A DNA stretch of 64,000 nucleotides from Serpula lacrymans var. lacrymans S7.9 (taxonomy: Eukaryota; Basidiomycota; Agaricomycetes; Boletales; Serpulaceae). The translations under genes were made by a program, and so were the position numbers. The notes below the pieces were generated by a model. The model had not been told where the DNA came from. It did no database searches and saw only the letters and a program-made list of their open reading frames with translations. The DNA is taken from NCBI RefSeq assembly GCF_000218685.1, contig NW_006763303.1:124001-188000 (forward strand). The letters are read 5' to 3'. Each line of letters begins with the position of its first letter. The first letter of the stretch is position 1. Of the stretch, positions 53,466-64,000 are shown piece after piece.

Positions 53466-55371
53466 GTTGAGTGCAGGCGTAGTAGCTTTGATTAGGCTGG
53501 TCTCGTGTACATAGACACGTGATGCGATGATACTACTATGCAAGATGCAATATTAATATAGTCACTCCGTTTCCCAAGGATAGTACCTCTCTGATTACCG
53601 GTGGCCAGTATCATCTCCTACAGCGAACAGTACGCTGGCACGCATTGACACTGTTTTTATTATAGAGTCAGTGACCTGTAGGTGATTAAATGCAATGACG
53701 AAGACGCAACTGAGATGGCGAAACAAATCCCGCACCTCTTATAAAATCCCCAAGGCCACACTTTCCATATCTCCACAAATGTACGGAGCCGGCGATGCGC
53801 TTGTGCTGATAGGAAGAGCATCCGCAAGGCGAGAGGGGGCAGCTAGAGGAAGACAAGAGCGGTATCTGATCACCCACGCGTGTTTGCACGACAGGACAAC
53901 TTGGGAATGATAGTGATAATCGGGTGAGATACAAGTCAGACGACGGAAGAGAATAAGGCGTGAATGGACATACTTGACATCATGCTCTATAATCTGCGAG
54001 ACACAGTTCAGGCTTTCACTATCTCTCATAAGTTTAGCAGCAGCAGAATTATCAAGACATGGATAAGACCCAAAAACTATTTTCATGCGAGAAAACAACG
54101 CCGATGCCCTGTTAGTTGTGGAAATTAGATGTGCGCAGTATCCGGGTAGTCAGCGTTGGTACTGTATCGCAGTCGTGATACTGATACCACCGTCGTTTAG
54201 TCTACGCATAAACAAAAAAGGGTCGAATCATGTCGATGACTTGTACTCACCTAAAATATACCATGTATGGCGACATACCCATCACCCCTCAACCCTAGCG
54301 CATCAAGCAACCTAAACAAGTGGAATACATTGTTTTGTTCATAGTCATTCAGCAACGCAATGTTGAGTGTTCCACGGACGGTGCGTGCGCCAGGGGAGAC
54401 ACTCTATGCGGGAATCAATTACCCTTTTGGATTGTTGATACATCTGGATTGAAAGAACAGATAGTTTAACACGGCTATATAGACTATAGAAGCAAAAATT
54501 ACGCACATGAGCAGAGGACGACCAATCAGGATCGGGTGAAGAGTTACAAAACCGTAAACTGATCATTTGCGCCTGATAAGAGAAAAGAATGAGAAAAGTT
54601 TTGAGAGGATACCTTTGAGAACTCAAGACGGTAGGAAGAATGTAAATACAATATACCATCCTTTCTGGTGACGTCTAATGTAATGCGTGGTAGTAGCGCC
54701 ATTGACACTGCTCACATTGTCGAGTTATCCACACCATCCATAACATTAAAGCACGACTAGAACACGGCCACAGGACGTGTGCGATGAGATGAAGATAGAT
54801 GGTCTATAAGCATATAGGATAAGACAAGGTCACAAGGAGAACTTGGAAGCAAAGATGGTAGCTAGGGAAGTGACACATTAGCGCGCTGGTGAGAGGGAGA
54901 ACCAAACTAGGATAGATGAAGACGAGAAGAACAATTACAGCGAGAAAACTGAACATGCTCAAGGCAGCAAACCTGTTTGATAATGAATTAATATTAATAT
55001 TTTCAGGACACACCCACCAAGACATGACAACGACTCCAGACAGAGCGGAGGCCAGTATAATTGATGGCATCATGAGAGAGTAAAATTGCAGTGATGTTGA
55101 TAGGACTCCGTGGTTGTCATTGGACAAACACAAGTCTTTCTAACTCGTCGGGCAAGTGCGATTTAAAGCTGGCCTCGTTTTCCAAGGCTGCATCCTGAAT
55201 CATACGATGTGAATATTGGGGTGTTGAGAGGAGAGGAACGAATGATTGGTGCCATTTTCAGAGTATCTTGTGAGATATAAGCCGTGGGAATACAGCATTG
55301 CCTCCATCGTACGACAGTCTCGAGTGCTTATAATAAATAGACTCTGGTCAGACCGACCTCTAAAGCACAAA
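53466..55371. other. Intergenic with one weak membrane-protein candidate
   Basis: On the minus strand, about 55077-54804 could encode a small hydrophobic protein. MMPSIILASALSGVVVMSW would be joined by a ~49-bp intron to FAALSMFSFLAVIVLLVFIYP. This rests only on consensus splice sites and hydrophobicity. The rest has no supported gene. The ERG24 promoter should be at the right edge; TATAATAAATAG near 55329-55340 is a candidate TATA element. Confidence 0.3.
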
Positions 55372-57578
55372 ATGCCTTCCCAGAAGAAAGGAAAGATACA
55401 AAACGAGTTAAATCCACGAACGACAGAATATGAGTTCCTTGGTCCACCAGGAGCCTTCCTCATCACCTTCGGTGTTCCCCTCACCGTGTACGCCCTCTTC
55501 TTTGGCTGTTCAGAATCGTCGGGCGGCTGTCCCCCTCCTCTCGCGTCCATCCCAGAGCGCTTCACCACTGCACTTTCAGACTGTGCATTCTGGAGCAACC
55601 TGTGGGATACGCAGGCCGCTTTGATATATCTTGCTTGGTATGCTTTCTGTGTCGTTGCGTGGACGATACTACCTGGTGACTGGGTCGAAGGCGTTACTAT
55701 GCGGACGGGCGAGAAAAAGAAATACAAAATAAATGGTGCGCCCCTTGCTCTTTGTAAATGTTGTTAGTATGTTCAAGTTGAATGAACCGTTTGCTCTTAG
55801 CGTTCTCGACATTCCTCCTTGCATTAGGACTGGCCGTGGGCTATATCTACAGAAACGGACCTCAATCATTCACCTTTTTGTACGAAAAATGGGTCGGTTT
55901 CGTTACAGCGTCTCTTGTCATGTCTGTCGCACAGGGTCTTGCCGTCTACGTCGGCAGCTTCAGAAAAGGCGCATTACTAGCCCTTGGTGGTAACTCTGGG
56001 AATTTTATCTACGATGTGCGTATATACATTTCTCCTTCACCCTTTCACTGCCCTGGTTTATTTCCTTATTCCTTGTTGCGCTTGAAGTTTTCTACTTTTT
56101 GCTGACCTTCACATCTGTACAGTTCTATATCGGTCGTGAACTTAACCCATCCATCGGTTCCTTTGACATCAAGTCTTTCAACGAACTTCGTCCAGGCCTC
56201 ATCCTTTGGACCCTTGTCAACATCTCAATGGCGTGCGAACAGACCGTAAGGACAGGTGGTGTCAGTGACGCCATGTGGCTTGTACTGCTCTTCCAGGGAT
56301 GGTACGTTGCCGATGGACTCTACAACGAGGTGAGCCCTTTTCTCGTCGCTAGTTCTTGGTGGTGTATATGCATGCCCGGGGATGAGGCTAGGAGTGAAAT
56401 TACTTTGACGTTGTGACTGACTTTTTGCGCATCACAGCCTGCCATCCTTACCACCATGGACATAACCACTGACGGGTTCGGTTTCATGTTGTCAGTCGGT
56501 GACCTCACCTGGGTTCCCTTCGTCTACTCCCTTCAGGCTCGCTTCTTAGTTTTCAGGCCCGTCGAACTGGGCTCGGGGCTTTACCAATACTTCGATAACG
56601 AATCACGTGAGAGACCTCCTTTGAGCGGTCTGAATCGAACATTTCGGTGCTGATTATGACGCTTTTCGTCGTGTCTGATGTTTTTATTGTAAACAGAAAT
56701 CCCTCGCTATCTAGGTGTACTTTCCATCCTTTTCGTTAACGCACTCGGCTATTGGATCTTCCGTGAAGCCAACGGCGAAAAGAACGACTTCAGAAATGGG
56801 AAGAATCCTAAGAGTGAGCTCTTTTTTTGCACTCCTCCAAGTGCTAAGCTGATGAAATTAACCTCTTTTGATTCGCCGCTTCTTTGATATCTCGCATCCC
56901 TCTCATCTGCTGGAACTAACCATGTGAAATTGAAATTCTTGCTATCTCTTACCATGGTGGGAAATGAAATCTTGAAACTTCAAAGACCTCCAATACTTCA
57001 CTACGGAGTCGGGCTCTAAGCTCCTTACCACAGGCTGGTGGGGACGGTCAAGACATCCCAACTATTTGTGAGTTTTACTCGTTCCTTTTTAAAATGTCAT
57101 TGTTATATTCGTGTATGTCTTGGGGTGTAGTCTTCTTGTGTGACCTTTATTAACGCAGTCACTATATGCATTATGTACTATTTCCAGTTCTTACGCTTTC
57201 TGTACTGCCGATTTTTCCCTCTTTTTTAACGTCGTGTCACGGTTGTGCTTTATGCTCATCATTCCTCACCGCCAGCGGCGACCTTGTGATGGCGCTCGCC
57301 TGGTCCCTCCCTACAGGGTTCACCACCCCCGTGACCTATTTCTACGTAGTCTACTTCACGGTCTTGCTCGTGCACAGACAGAGAAGGGACGAGGAAGCTT
57401 GCGAGAAAAAGTGAGTAGCCACTTCCATCCCGTCCCATCAATCCATCAATCTCGTCACACGATGATTCTTTATCGCATGCTCATTCCCGCGCTTTCGTTC
57501 ATCATCCATAGGTATGGCAAAGACTGGGCCAAATACAAGAAGATGGTGCCCTACCGGATCATTCCCTACGTATACTAA
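55372..57578 (+). CDS. ERG24: Sterol C-14 reductase
   Basis: Erg24 is an ER membrane enzyme that reduces the C14-C15 double bond left after lanosterol C14-demethylation in ergosterol synthesis, using NADPH. Eight exons: 55372-55735, 55801-56015, 56123-56329, 56438-56606, 56697-56813, 56986-57067, 57276-57410, 57512-57578. They sum to 1356 nt, 451 aa, the expected length. ATG 55372 starts [29 protein letters not shown]. Family motifs: [30 protein letters not shown] (spanning an intron) and the C-terminal [21 protein letters not shown] end. Multiple hydrophobic helices fit a polytopic ER protein. All introns are GT...AG with preserved phase and no disruption was seen. The close relative ERG4 (C-24 reductase) is less likely given the N-terminal EFLGPPGAF block. 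Confidence 0.92.
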
Positions 57579-58390
57579 ACGGTAACGAGTGCTTGCGAAG
57601 GGCGAGGCTATCTCCACGTCGTGAAGAATTCGACTGCAGAACTGGAGAACGAGAACTTGGATTGGACTTGCGTATCCGTTGTGTGTTGAATCGTTAATGA
57701 TAAGTTACTTGTCGCTTTGTTCTCTTGTGATATCTTGCTATTTATCCTGGAAGTAATTGTATGAAACCCTTTTATTGCATTGTTGGCCTCAGTCTCGTCC
57801 TCCGATCACGACTGAGACTGCAGAGGCAAAAGCTATCGAGGTTTCTGAAGCTTGAAGAAGGCGTAGGTAGGGGTACGCCCATCAACTTTCCCTTGAGCTG
57901 GATATTTTCTACGCCAATCATGCGCAGTGAACTTCTCGATGATCTTATTCTAGTGCTTTCTATCAAATCCAGCTTGATAGCGCGATCTCCATAACCGAAG
58001 AACTTTCGGCCAGCTATGAGCTGTACAAAGAGATAAAGCGGTGGAACCCAAGGACATGCGTGAATCTATCGAGAGAAGTCCACACAAGTCGCAAGTCGAT
58101 ACGTCACCGAGCAAGCGAAAAAGGACCATCTTGACCATAAACCATACCTTTAGAATGCCGATCAGCATATAGCTTATCTTCCTCTTGTCAGTGTACTGTT
58201 TTCCCGCCGTTCATCATAGGAGGTATACCATACAATTCGGAAATACCATAAATAGTTACTTAGAAGCACAGAGACTAGATACGGAACATAGTCTTAAATA
58301 ACAATAAATTCATCAGTCTCCCAATTCCTCGCCCTTCGTGGCTTTTTTTTTTACAAGGAGCCTAGGCACTGGGGTTCGTTGGTGGCATGA
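57579..58390. other. Intergenic between convergent ERG24 and GH71
   Basis: Shared 3' flanks. A T-run (58343-58352) lies close to the GH71 stop, read as an A-run on its strand. No gene is supported. Confidence 0.6.
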
Positions 58391-60073
58391 TTAAGATGAA
58401 GGCGACGCGGCAACGAAGGCGTTGAAGTTGTACAAGGTAGGGTCAGTCTGGAAGTCGAACCCAGCGGGCGTGAAGTCAACCGAGTTCACGCCGTTCCGTG
58501 CAATCGTTCCAGAAACGCTGCAGTCGGTTGTGAACGGCAACTGCAGCTTGTTGGCTCCAGCAGGCAATGATGTGAACGTCTGGGTCGTAGAACCACAAGA
58601 CAACGTGACATCAGCTGTAGAGGTAAGCAAAGCTACAGCCCAGAGATAGTCTTGAGTCTAGTTTAAGGAAAACAACGCGTTAGCGTAAGACCAAGGTGAC
58701 GTAGAAAGCGCGCCAGTGATGAAGAGAGGGGGTGTGATCATCTAAAGCGTGCCCCACGAGTGAAATGGGTAAAATTGCACTCACCCAATCTGCGTCCTGA
58801 GGGAGGCCGACGGGGTCATTGGGGCAAGATGCAGCCTCGGGGTACAGCCTTCCCCACAAGAATAACCTGTCCGCGCTGACGGTGGGATAAGAACCGGTCT
58901 TGAAGGCTTGGATATAGTACGTGATCAAATCCAGCCAACCTGTACCAGGTTTAATTTGTCAGAACGTCCAGTTCTCGCGATTTATTTCAAAGCGGAACAC
59001 ACCTTGGTGGTCGAAGCCCCAAGTCCAGGATCCGGACTGAGGAAGAACACCTTCAATAGGGCCAATGTAGTGAGACTCGCCGTAGTCATTCCAAGTAATG
59101 ATCTCAGCAAAAGCAATGCTGTCTCTGTTGGCAATGAGCAGTTCCCAACGAGCCGACAGAAGCCAGTCGTCAAATCGGTAAATCCAGTTCTTGTTGAACG
59201 AGTCTGGTCCGTAGTGCTAAAAAGAACTCACTTATTACAACCGTACAAAGCCTAAGAGCATGAACCTTACGGTGAAGAACCATGGGGAAACAGCGGCCAT
59301 GTAGTCTTTGCCGCTGAGGCCCGAGATATAGCTGTTGTCAGAGTCGAAAGTGATGTTAGTGTCGCCTGAAGGCCAGCCGCCGTTCCACTGATTACATGAA
59401 TAGGATGAGCCTTAGACTAACGGTAGAAAAAATTAATAGCGTACGTTGAAAGCTCCGTCCATCACAGTGTATGTTGAAAAGGTGCTGGGATCAACAAAGA
59501 ACGAAGGGATAAAGTAAGGAGTAGGGATGGAGCCACTCTTGAGCACTTGCGTCCAGCCATCATTGACGCTACTCGCACCGAATGTACAGGACTCGCCAGA
59601 GAACGTAGAAATCATAGGGTTTCCGGAAACCATGAGCTGGTTCGGGTGGGAGCTGTAGTTTCCGACATACTGCTGGACGATAGTACCGTCGGCCGCAGTG
59701 GTACACGTAAGTGAGCTCATGTCAAGAGATACGAAAAGCTTGAATCCGGTGCCGAAGGCTTCAGCAGCAGAATATGCATTTGCAACCTGGGCAGGCTCCC
59801 AATCCAACGACCCGACGTTGAGAGCGAAGGCGTCAATACCCTTCGAGGAGGCGAGCTGGATGTCTACATGTACCTTTGAATAATGTGTTAACATGAAGGA
59901 AGAAGATATGTACCACTAGACCAGTTAGAAACGGAGTAGTTGGCGACATTGCCGACCATGAAGTGAGCAAACACTACAGGCGATGATCCCGCAACCAGAT
60001 TAGTTGGCGCCGATGGCAGAGCCAACGAAGAGAGGGAGTAAAAAAGCGTAGATAACACAGCAGCACTAAGCAT
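58391..60073 (-). CDS. Secreted GH71 endo-alpha-1,3-glucanase (mutanase)
   Basis: GH71 enzymes cut alpha-1,3-glucan, a fungal cell-wall polymer, and act in wall remodelling or mycophagy. Six exons: 60073-59914, 59863-59445, 59387-59271, 59216-59003, 58939-58785, 58657-58391. They total 1332 nt, 443 aa, TAA stop. The N-terminus MLSAAVLSTLFYSLSSLALP is a signal peptide. Then come VVFAHFMVGNVANYSVSNW, SKGIDAFALNVG and GFKLFVSLDMSS. The conserved catalytic-region block IITWNDYGESHYIGP, the VSPWFFTHYGPDSFNKNW block and the ADRLFLWGRLYPEA region follow. A small C-terminal beta-type domain (ADVTLSCGSTTQTFTSLPAG) resembles the usual GH71 tail. All phases agree and no disruption was seen. Confidence 0.9.
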
Positions 60074-63000
60074 GTTGAGAGATGGATCTCCTTGCGGAGA
60101 ATGGGAGAAAAGTGATGTAGAGTCGCAATGTAACTGCCCATTGATAAATAGCTGTAGGGCCGACGGTTACTCAGACATAGCAACCCAAGCAGATCAGCAT
60201 TATGCGATGTATGTTCTCCACAAATTTTACCGATTTGGAAAGATGTAGTAGAAAACCAAGACCCAAGATATTCAAGGAAGGTGCACATGAGTGGAAGGGT
60301 GCCTCGGGGGAAAATCGAGAATGCGAAGATCGTACCTGATTTTACGCGTCGTCTCCTTGTAACAATTATCCCTACCGTAGTTTCACCACTGGTCCCACTC
60401 AGCACATCTGTAACTGCGCTGGGTAGAAGATGGTGCCTACACGTGAGACCGTGATCAGCTGCTCCAACTTTGTTCAGTTCGCGTATAGTCAGGGGTGAAA
60501 AACAAAGCGTGACAACAAGAAAGGACCACCTAGCGTGTAGTGCTGTGAATTCACAAGAATATTTTAAGGATTAAACTTATTGATGGGTCAGATGGAATGA
60601 TGAAGAACGGAAAGGACATCCTTGACAACGGTGAAAGCATAGCTATAACACGCCAACAACAACTATACCTTTGATATATGCCGCGCTTATGAATCACTTC
60701 GTTAGTCATGATCGCTCATTGTCAGTAAGACTCCCCAGCGTAAAGTGATCATTAGACTCACCATATCTTTTCTTTATAGTTCTCTTCTTCACTCCGAGCT
60801 TTCGCCTTCGTGTGATATCCTCAATACTTCAAGCTTGACCATATGACATACCAATAGTGTGTGCTTGCGAACACTACATAGGCCATCACGGTAACCGTTA
60901 TGGATGCAGTGAGAGGAAAAGTAAATTTGATGCATCCAAATACAACCTACCATATATGGTATGTGTGAGAAGCGTCGGTCAAGTTGTGATCAGAGCATCA
61001 TGTGATAAAACCTGCGTCATGATGGCGTGGAGCGCTACCACAGTATCATGACTACCGAATAATTCTCAAGTACATGTGCCTCATATGCGAATCGTCCAAG
61101 TGTTCTCTTTGCCCTCATGCCGATAGTGGAGGCCGTATAGCAAATGGACGTAGATCGGGCCCGTAAGGACGGCCTAACTTTTATCATGATTAGCCTCAAC
61201 GACTACACCTCGTGCTACACGCGGAATACAAAGCACTCGGGGTCTCAGGCACCCTAGGTGTCTCCATTTCTTTCAGCACGTCCACTTGTTCTATGTACGC
61301 CAGACCTGCCTCCAGATATTTTTATGTTTAGGAGTGGAAAGGAAGGGTTCCATAATGGCAGTCTAGAATGATAACACATACCAAGGACACCACATAACCA
61401 GAAATGAGTTCCATCTCGAATTCGGCACTCCTCTCGACAAGAATGCTGGAGACAGCGTATGTCGCATTCCCCATAGCTTTCAGCGATGGCGAGTCCCAAT
61501 GACGAAGAGTAATTTGACATCTGTCAAGCTCGCTTCATTAATGCAACACGTTCCATAAATGCAATGTCGCCCAAGCCAACACCAGACAAAAGCTTGACAG
61601 GCTGGTGAGCATTGGGTAAAAAGAAACAAGGTTTTATCAATGACGTCTATAGCAAACCACGGGAGTAACAGTACATACTCAGTACATTCAGTAGTGGTTA
61701 CTGTCAATGATCTATGAATTTTCGTGGTCAGCCCTCGGAAGACAGTTCCAATCATGAGAAGTAACCCCTTGTCGTATGAGGACAAGTAATATAAGGCGAG
61801 AGAAACTCAACTAAGACGTGACGAGTGGACATTGAGGTGGGTTTGAACTTGGATTTGACATTCTATCTGGTAACTTCATGTAGCGTCACATCCTTACTCT
61901 CCCTCTCAAAAACATCTTCCAAACTAACTTGCATGGCAACCTGAATCGATGACACATTGCATTATGCTGATAACAAAGCCTTCTTTTGAAAATTGCCCAT
62001 ATAGACCAAGCCCCATCAGTAGGACGGAAGAAACGAATATCTTCGATGAAACCGTCGGGTTAAGGAAGTGATTCACACAAGATTCCGTGGGATGGGCAGC
62101 AATATAGGCCTAGGGACTATTTTACGAACTAAAAGGAGCGCAAGGTTTTGAGACACGTTATTAAAAAGAACTGTAGACTTTGATATAATAAAGTGCCGAC
62201 GTACCATAATAATAGTGGACAAACTGGAATGCCATCGTATGCTACCCCAAGGGAAGACGGGGCGTGGCGCAAGTCAAGTTTTGATCTTGCTTCATTTTGT
62301 TCGTGGCCCGCGTCCTACACATCCCCATAAGCAGCGATAATATGATTTCCAGCATTCCGTCATAGAGGCTGAACAGATTCTTTCCTCCTGATCACGAAAT
62401 CCTCCTTCATATTCGGATGGTGGTGAACAACGCAAGTAGGGCCATTGAATAGATTAAAAGAAAACAAGGACTATGAAAGACTGAAATGACACACCTGGGC
62501 AACTGTAGAGCGTCGTACCGATTGAGGCTACCGTCGCATAATCATGGTGCACCAGTTGTGAGACCCAAGGCCCGACCGCAAAAAAGTAAGCCAGGATACG
62601 AATTATTCATCGCGCTAAGTGCCTTTCATGGAGAGCCTTCAAGTTGTTTCGGTGCAAAAAGTGTTATGTTCTCCTGGTAAGAGGTTTGCGGTACTGAAGA
62701 TGTGTTTGCCAACAGACTGGCTACAGCAATGTAGGCTTCACTGGTTTTTGCACCCGCACATTCTCATCGAGTGTTTCCCTCCTAAACTCAAACGGCTGAC
62801 CTGAGGTTTGTTATGACGGAAGCTTCAGTTGCGATGAAATGCTGCAGAGTCCGTTTATTTGTAATTATACTACTTTGGTCAATGGCAGGAGCCGACCGGT
62901 CGCCGATCATCCCGTCCCGGGCGACGCGAATGTATCACCACGACTCACATCTTCAATGACATTTTAACCAATGTCTTCGTGACCGCTTTTCTTCTGCTTT

Positions 63001-63707
63001 TCTCGCTCTTAGTGAGGAACATGAGCTATAAGGGTAACCAAGCTGATGCGGTGCTTCTTTTCTATGCCAGCATCTCAGTCGTGGCATTCATCATTGCGTA
63101 GCTTTTCTATCCTGCAAATCTTCAGTTAGATCCAGCGTTACATACTCAAAATAGGTGACCGGGTATCCATAATCATAATAAGAGTAAGATTCTTCTTTAC
63201 TTCAGGTCGTACATTTGCTAAGCGGCTCACAGAACCTATGTCTGCATAACATCGCAAAGGAATATCACATTTTCACGATTGGTGGTCGTAGTAACCTATC
63301 ATACAGGTTGATGAATATCTTGTCCAAATCGAGGACAGAATAATACCATCACCACGAATTTTGGCTAGACATCGCAGCCGACTGCATCTTCAATCTCGTG
63401 CTGTCTGCTCAGACTCTCGCTGTCGTAATAACGCACATCTGTTTAAGGTTAGTGCTACTTTATGTTGATGTGATTTCTATGCAGCTTTTCCATTAACAGA
63501 GACTCCTTTGGGTTATTGCCAGTGAGACAATATTCCAAGCAGAGTGAAGCCATGTTTTCATTTTCGTATCCTGAATACACCTTCGTACACCTCTGTCTCC
63601 TCCAGGAATATTCTGCACACGATGAAGTTATTCTAGGTACGTATTGCATCAATAATAACATCGAGAAAGGCCTTGGGGTCATCCCAGTGGAGCTAGGAGA
63701 TACTTTA
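60074..63707. other. Gene-poor region, nothing recognised
   Basis: The left edge should hold the GH71 promoter. Short frames only. A hydrophobic stretch near 62970-63100 on the plus strand (TNVFVTAFLLLFSLL) is the only protein-like hint and is too short to call. No repeat shared with the rest of the window was noticed. Confidence 0.5.
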
Positions 63708-64000
63708 TTAACGGTGATTTTCAAGGATAAACAGCTTGTTTCTCACAAAGTGATTAGCTTCTATCTCGACGAACCGCACAGGGCGTATTTTTCTACCTTG
63801 CGAAACGTGCTCCTTGTATATCCGTTCACTTTCTATGTAGCTCCACGCGCAGTGCCAGGTGCTGTGCATGCACCCGATGTGAATAAAACGCAGGGCAGGA
63901 AGAATGCTTGCTGCCAAATTCTCATCACGCAACGCACGCTGTGCTTGACCAGCGACATTAACCTGCATTGCGCTGGAAAACATGGGAAGGTCGGTTCGAG
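63708..64000 (-). pseudogene. Alpha/beta-hydrolase-like fragment at window end
   Basis: A minus-strand frame entering from beyond the window reads AQRALRDENLAASILPALRF, then HSTWHCAWSYIESERIYKEH, RKIRPVRFVEIEANHFVRN and a stop at 63708. The order RPVxFxxIxxANHF resembles the C-terminal end of agaricomycete alpha/beta-hydrolase family proteins, with the His of ANHF as the expected catalytic His. The continuation into the usual HWDEP tail is missing, so it looks decayed, or an intron follows that I could not place. The assignment is tentative. Confidence 0.4.

Overview
The window reads as a chromosome segment of a filamentous basidiomycete, most likely an agaricomycete. Host genes are broken by many short introns (mostly 47-65 bp, GT...AG). 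They include fungal families such as the ergosterol enzyme ERG24, GH115 and GH71 glycoside hydrolases and DUF2235 proteins. The repeats are chromodomain-bearing Ty3/Gypsy elements and a Ty1/Copia element. No bacterial operon, CRISPR array or rRNA was seen, and no convincing tRNA was found by eye. Layout: 1-616 (-) is the 5' part of an unidentified membrane protein gene. 1576-3186 (-) is FES1, the Hsp70 nucleotide exchange factor. 4492-6434 (+) is a multi-pass membrane protein gene holding a 100-N assembly gap. 6943-11439 (-) is a secreted GH115 xylan alpha-glucuronidase with more than 15 exons, including 9-nt and 13-nt micro-exons. 13.1-26.6 kb is a broken host gene with an RNase H1 N-terminal-like domain. 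It is split by a transposon stack whose layers can be ordered from target-site duplications (TSDs). 28365-30857 (+) is an intact DUF2235 hydrolase-like gene. 34.9-51.6 kb is a second transposon region: a degraded Copia element, a truncated Gypsy copy, and a 1.8-kb TG...CA element. The last hosts a solo LTR and a complete Gypsy element with identical 387-bp LTRs. 51.96-53.47 kb is a kinase-like pseudogene. 55372-57578 (+) is ERG24, sterol C-14 reductase, with all eight exons traced. 58391-60073 (-) is a secreted GH71 alpha-1,3-glucanase with six exons traced. The right end is nearly gene-free and closes with an alpha/beta-hydrolase-like fragment. How the parts fit: the host genes look like ordinary housekeeping (FES1, ERG24) and plant or fungal cell-wall degradation (GH115, GH71). 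They are not a co-regulated cluster. The remarkable content is the transposon biology. Both Gypsy families show a primer-binding site complementary to the predicted 5' end of their own mRNA (Tf1-like self-priming) instead of a recognisable tRNA site. The complete element has a canonical -1 slippery heptamer at its gag-pol junction, yet carries an Asp-to-Asn change at an integrase catalytic position. The other family has nearly identical LTRs but at least four in-frame stops in gag-pol, and an unusual extra coding block between its 5' LTR and gag. A 1.8-kb repeat present three times carries a 180-codon reading frame whose ATG sits in a strong Kozak context. All calls come from reading the sequence; no database search was possible.
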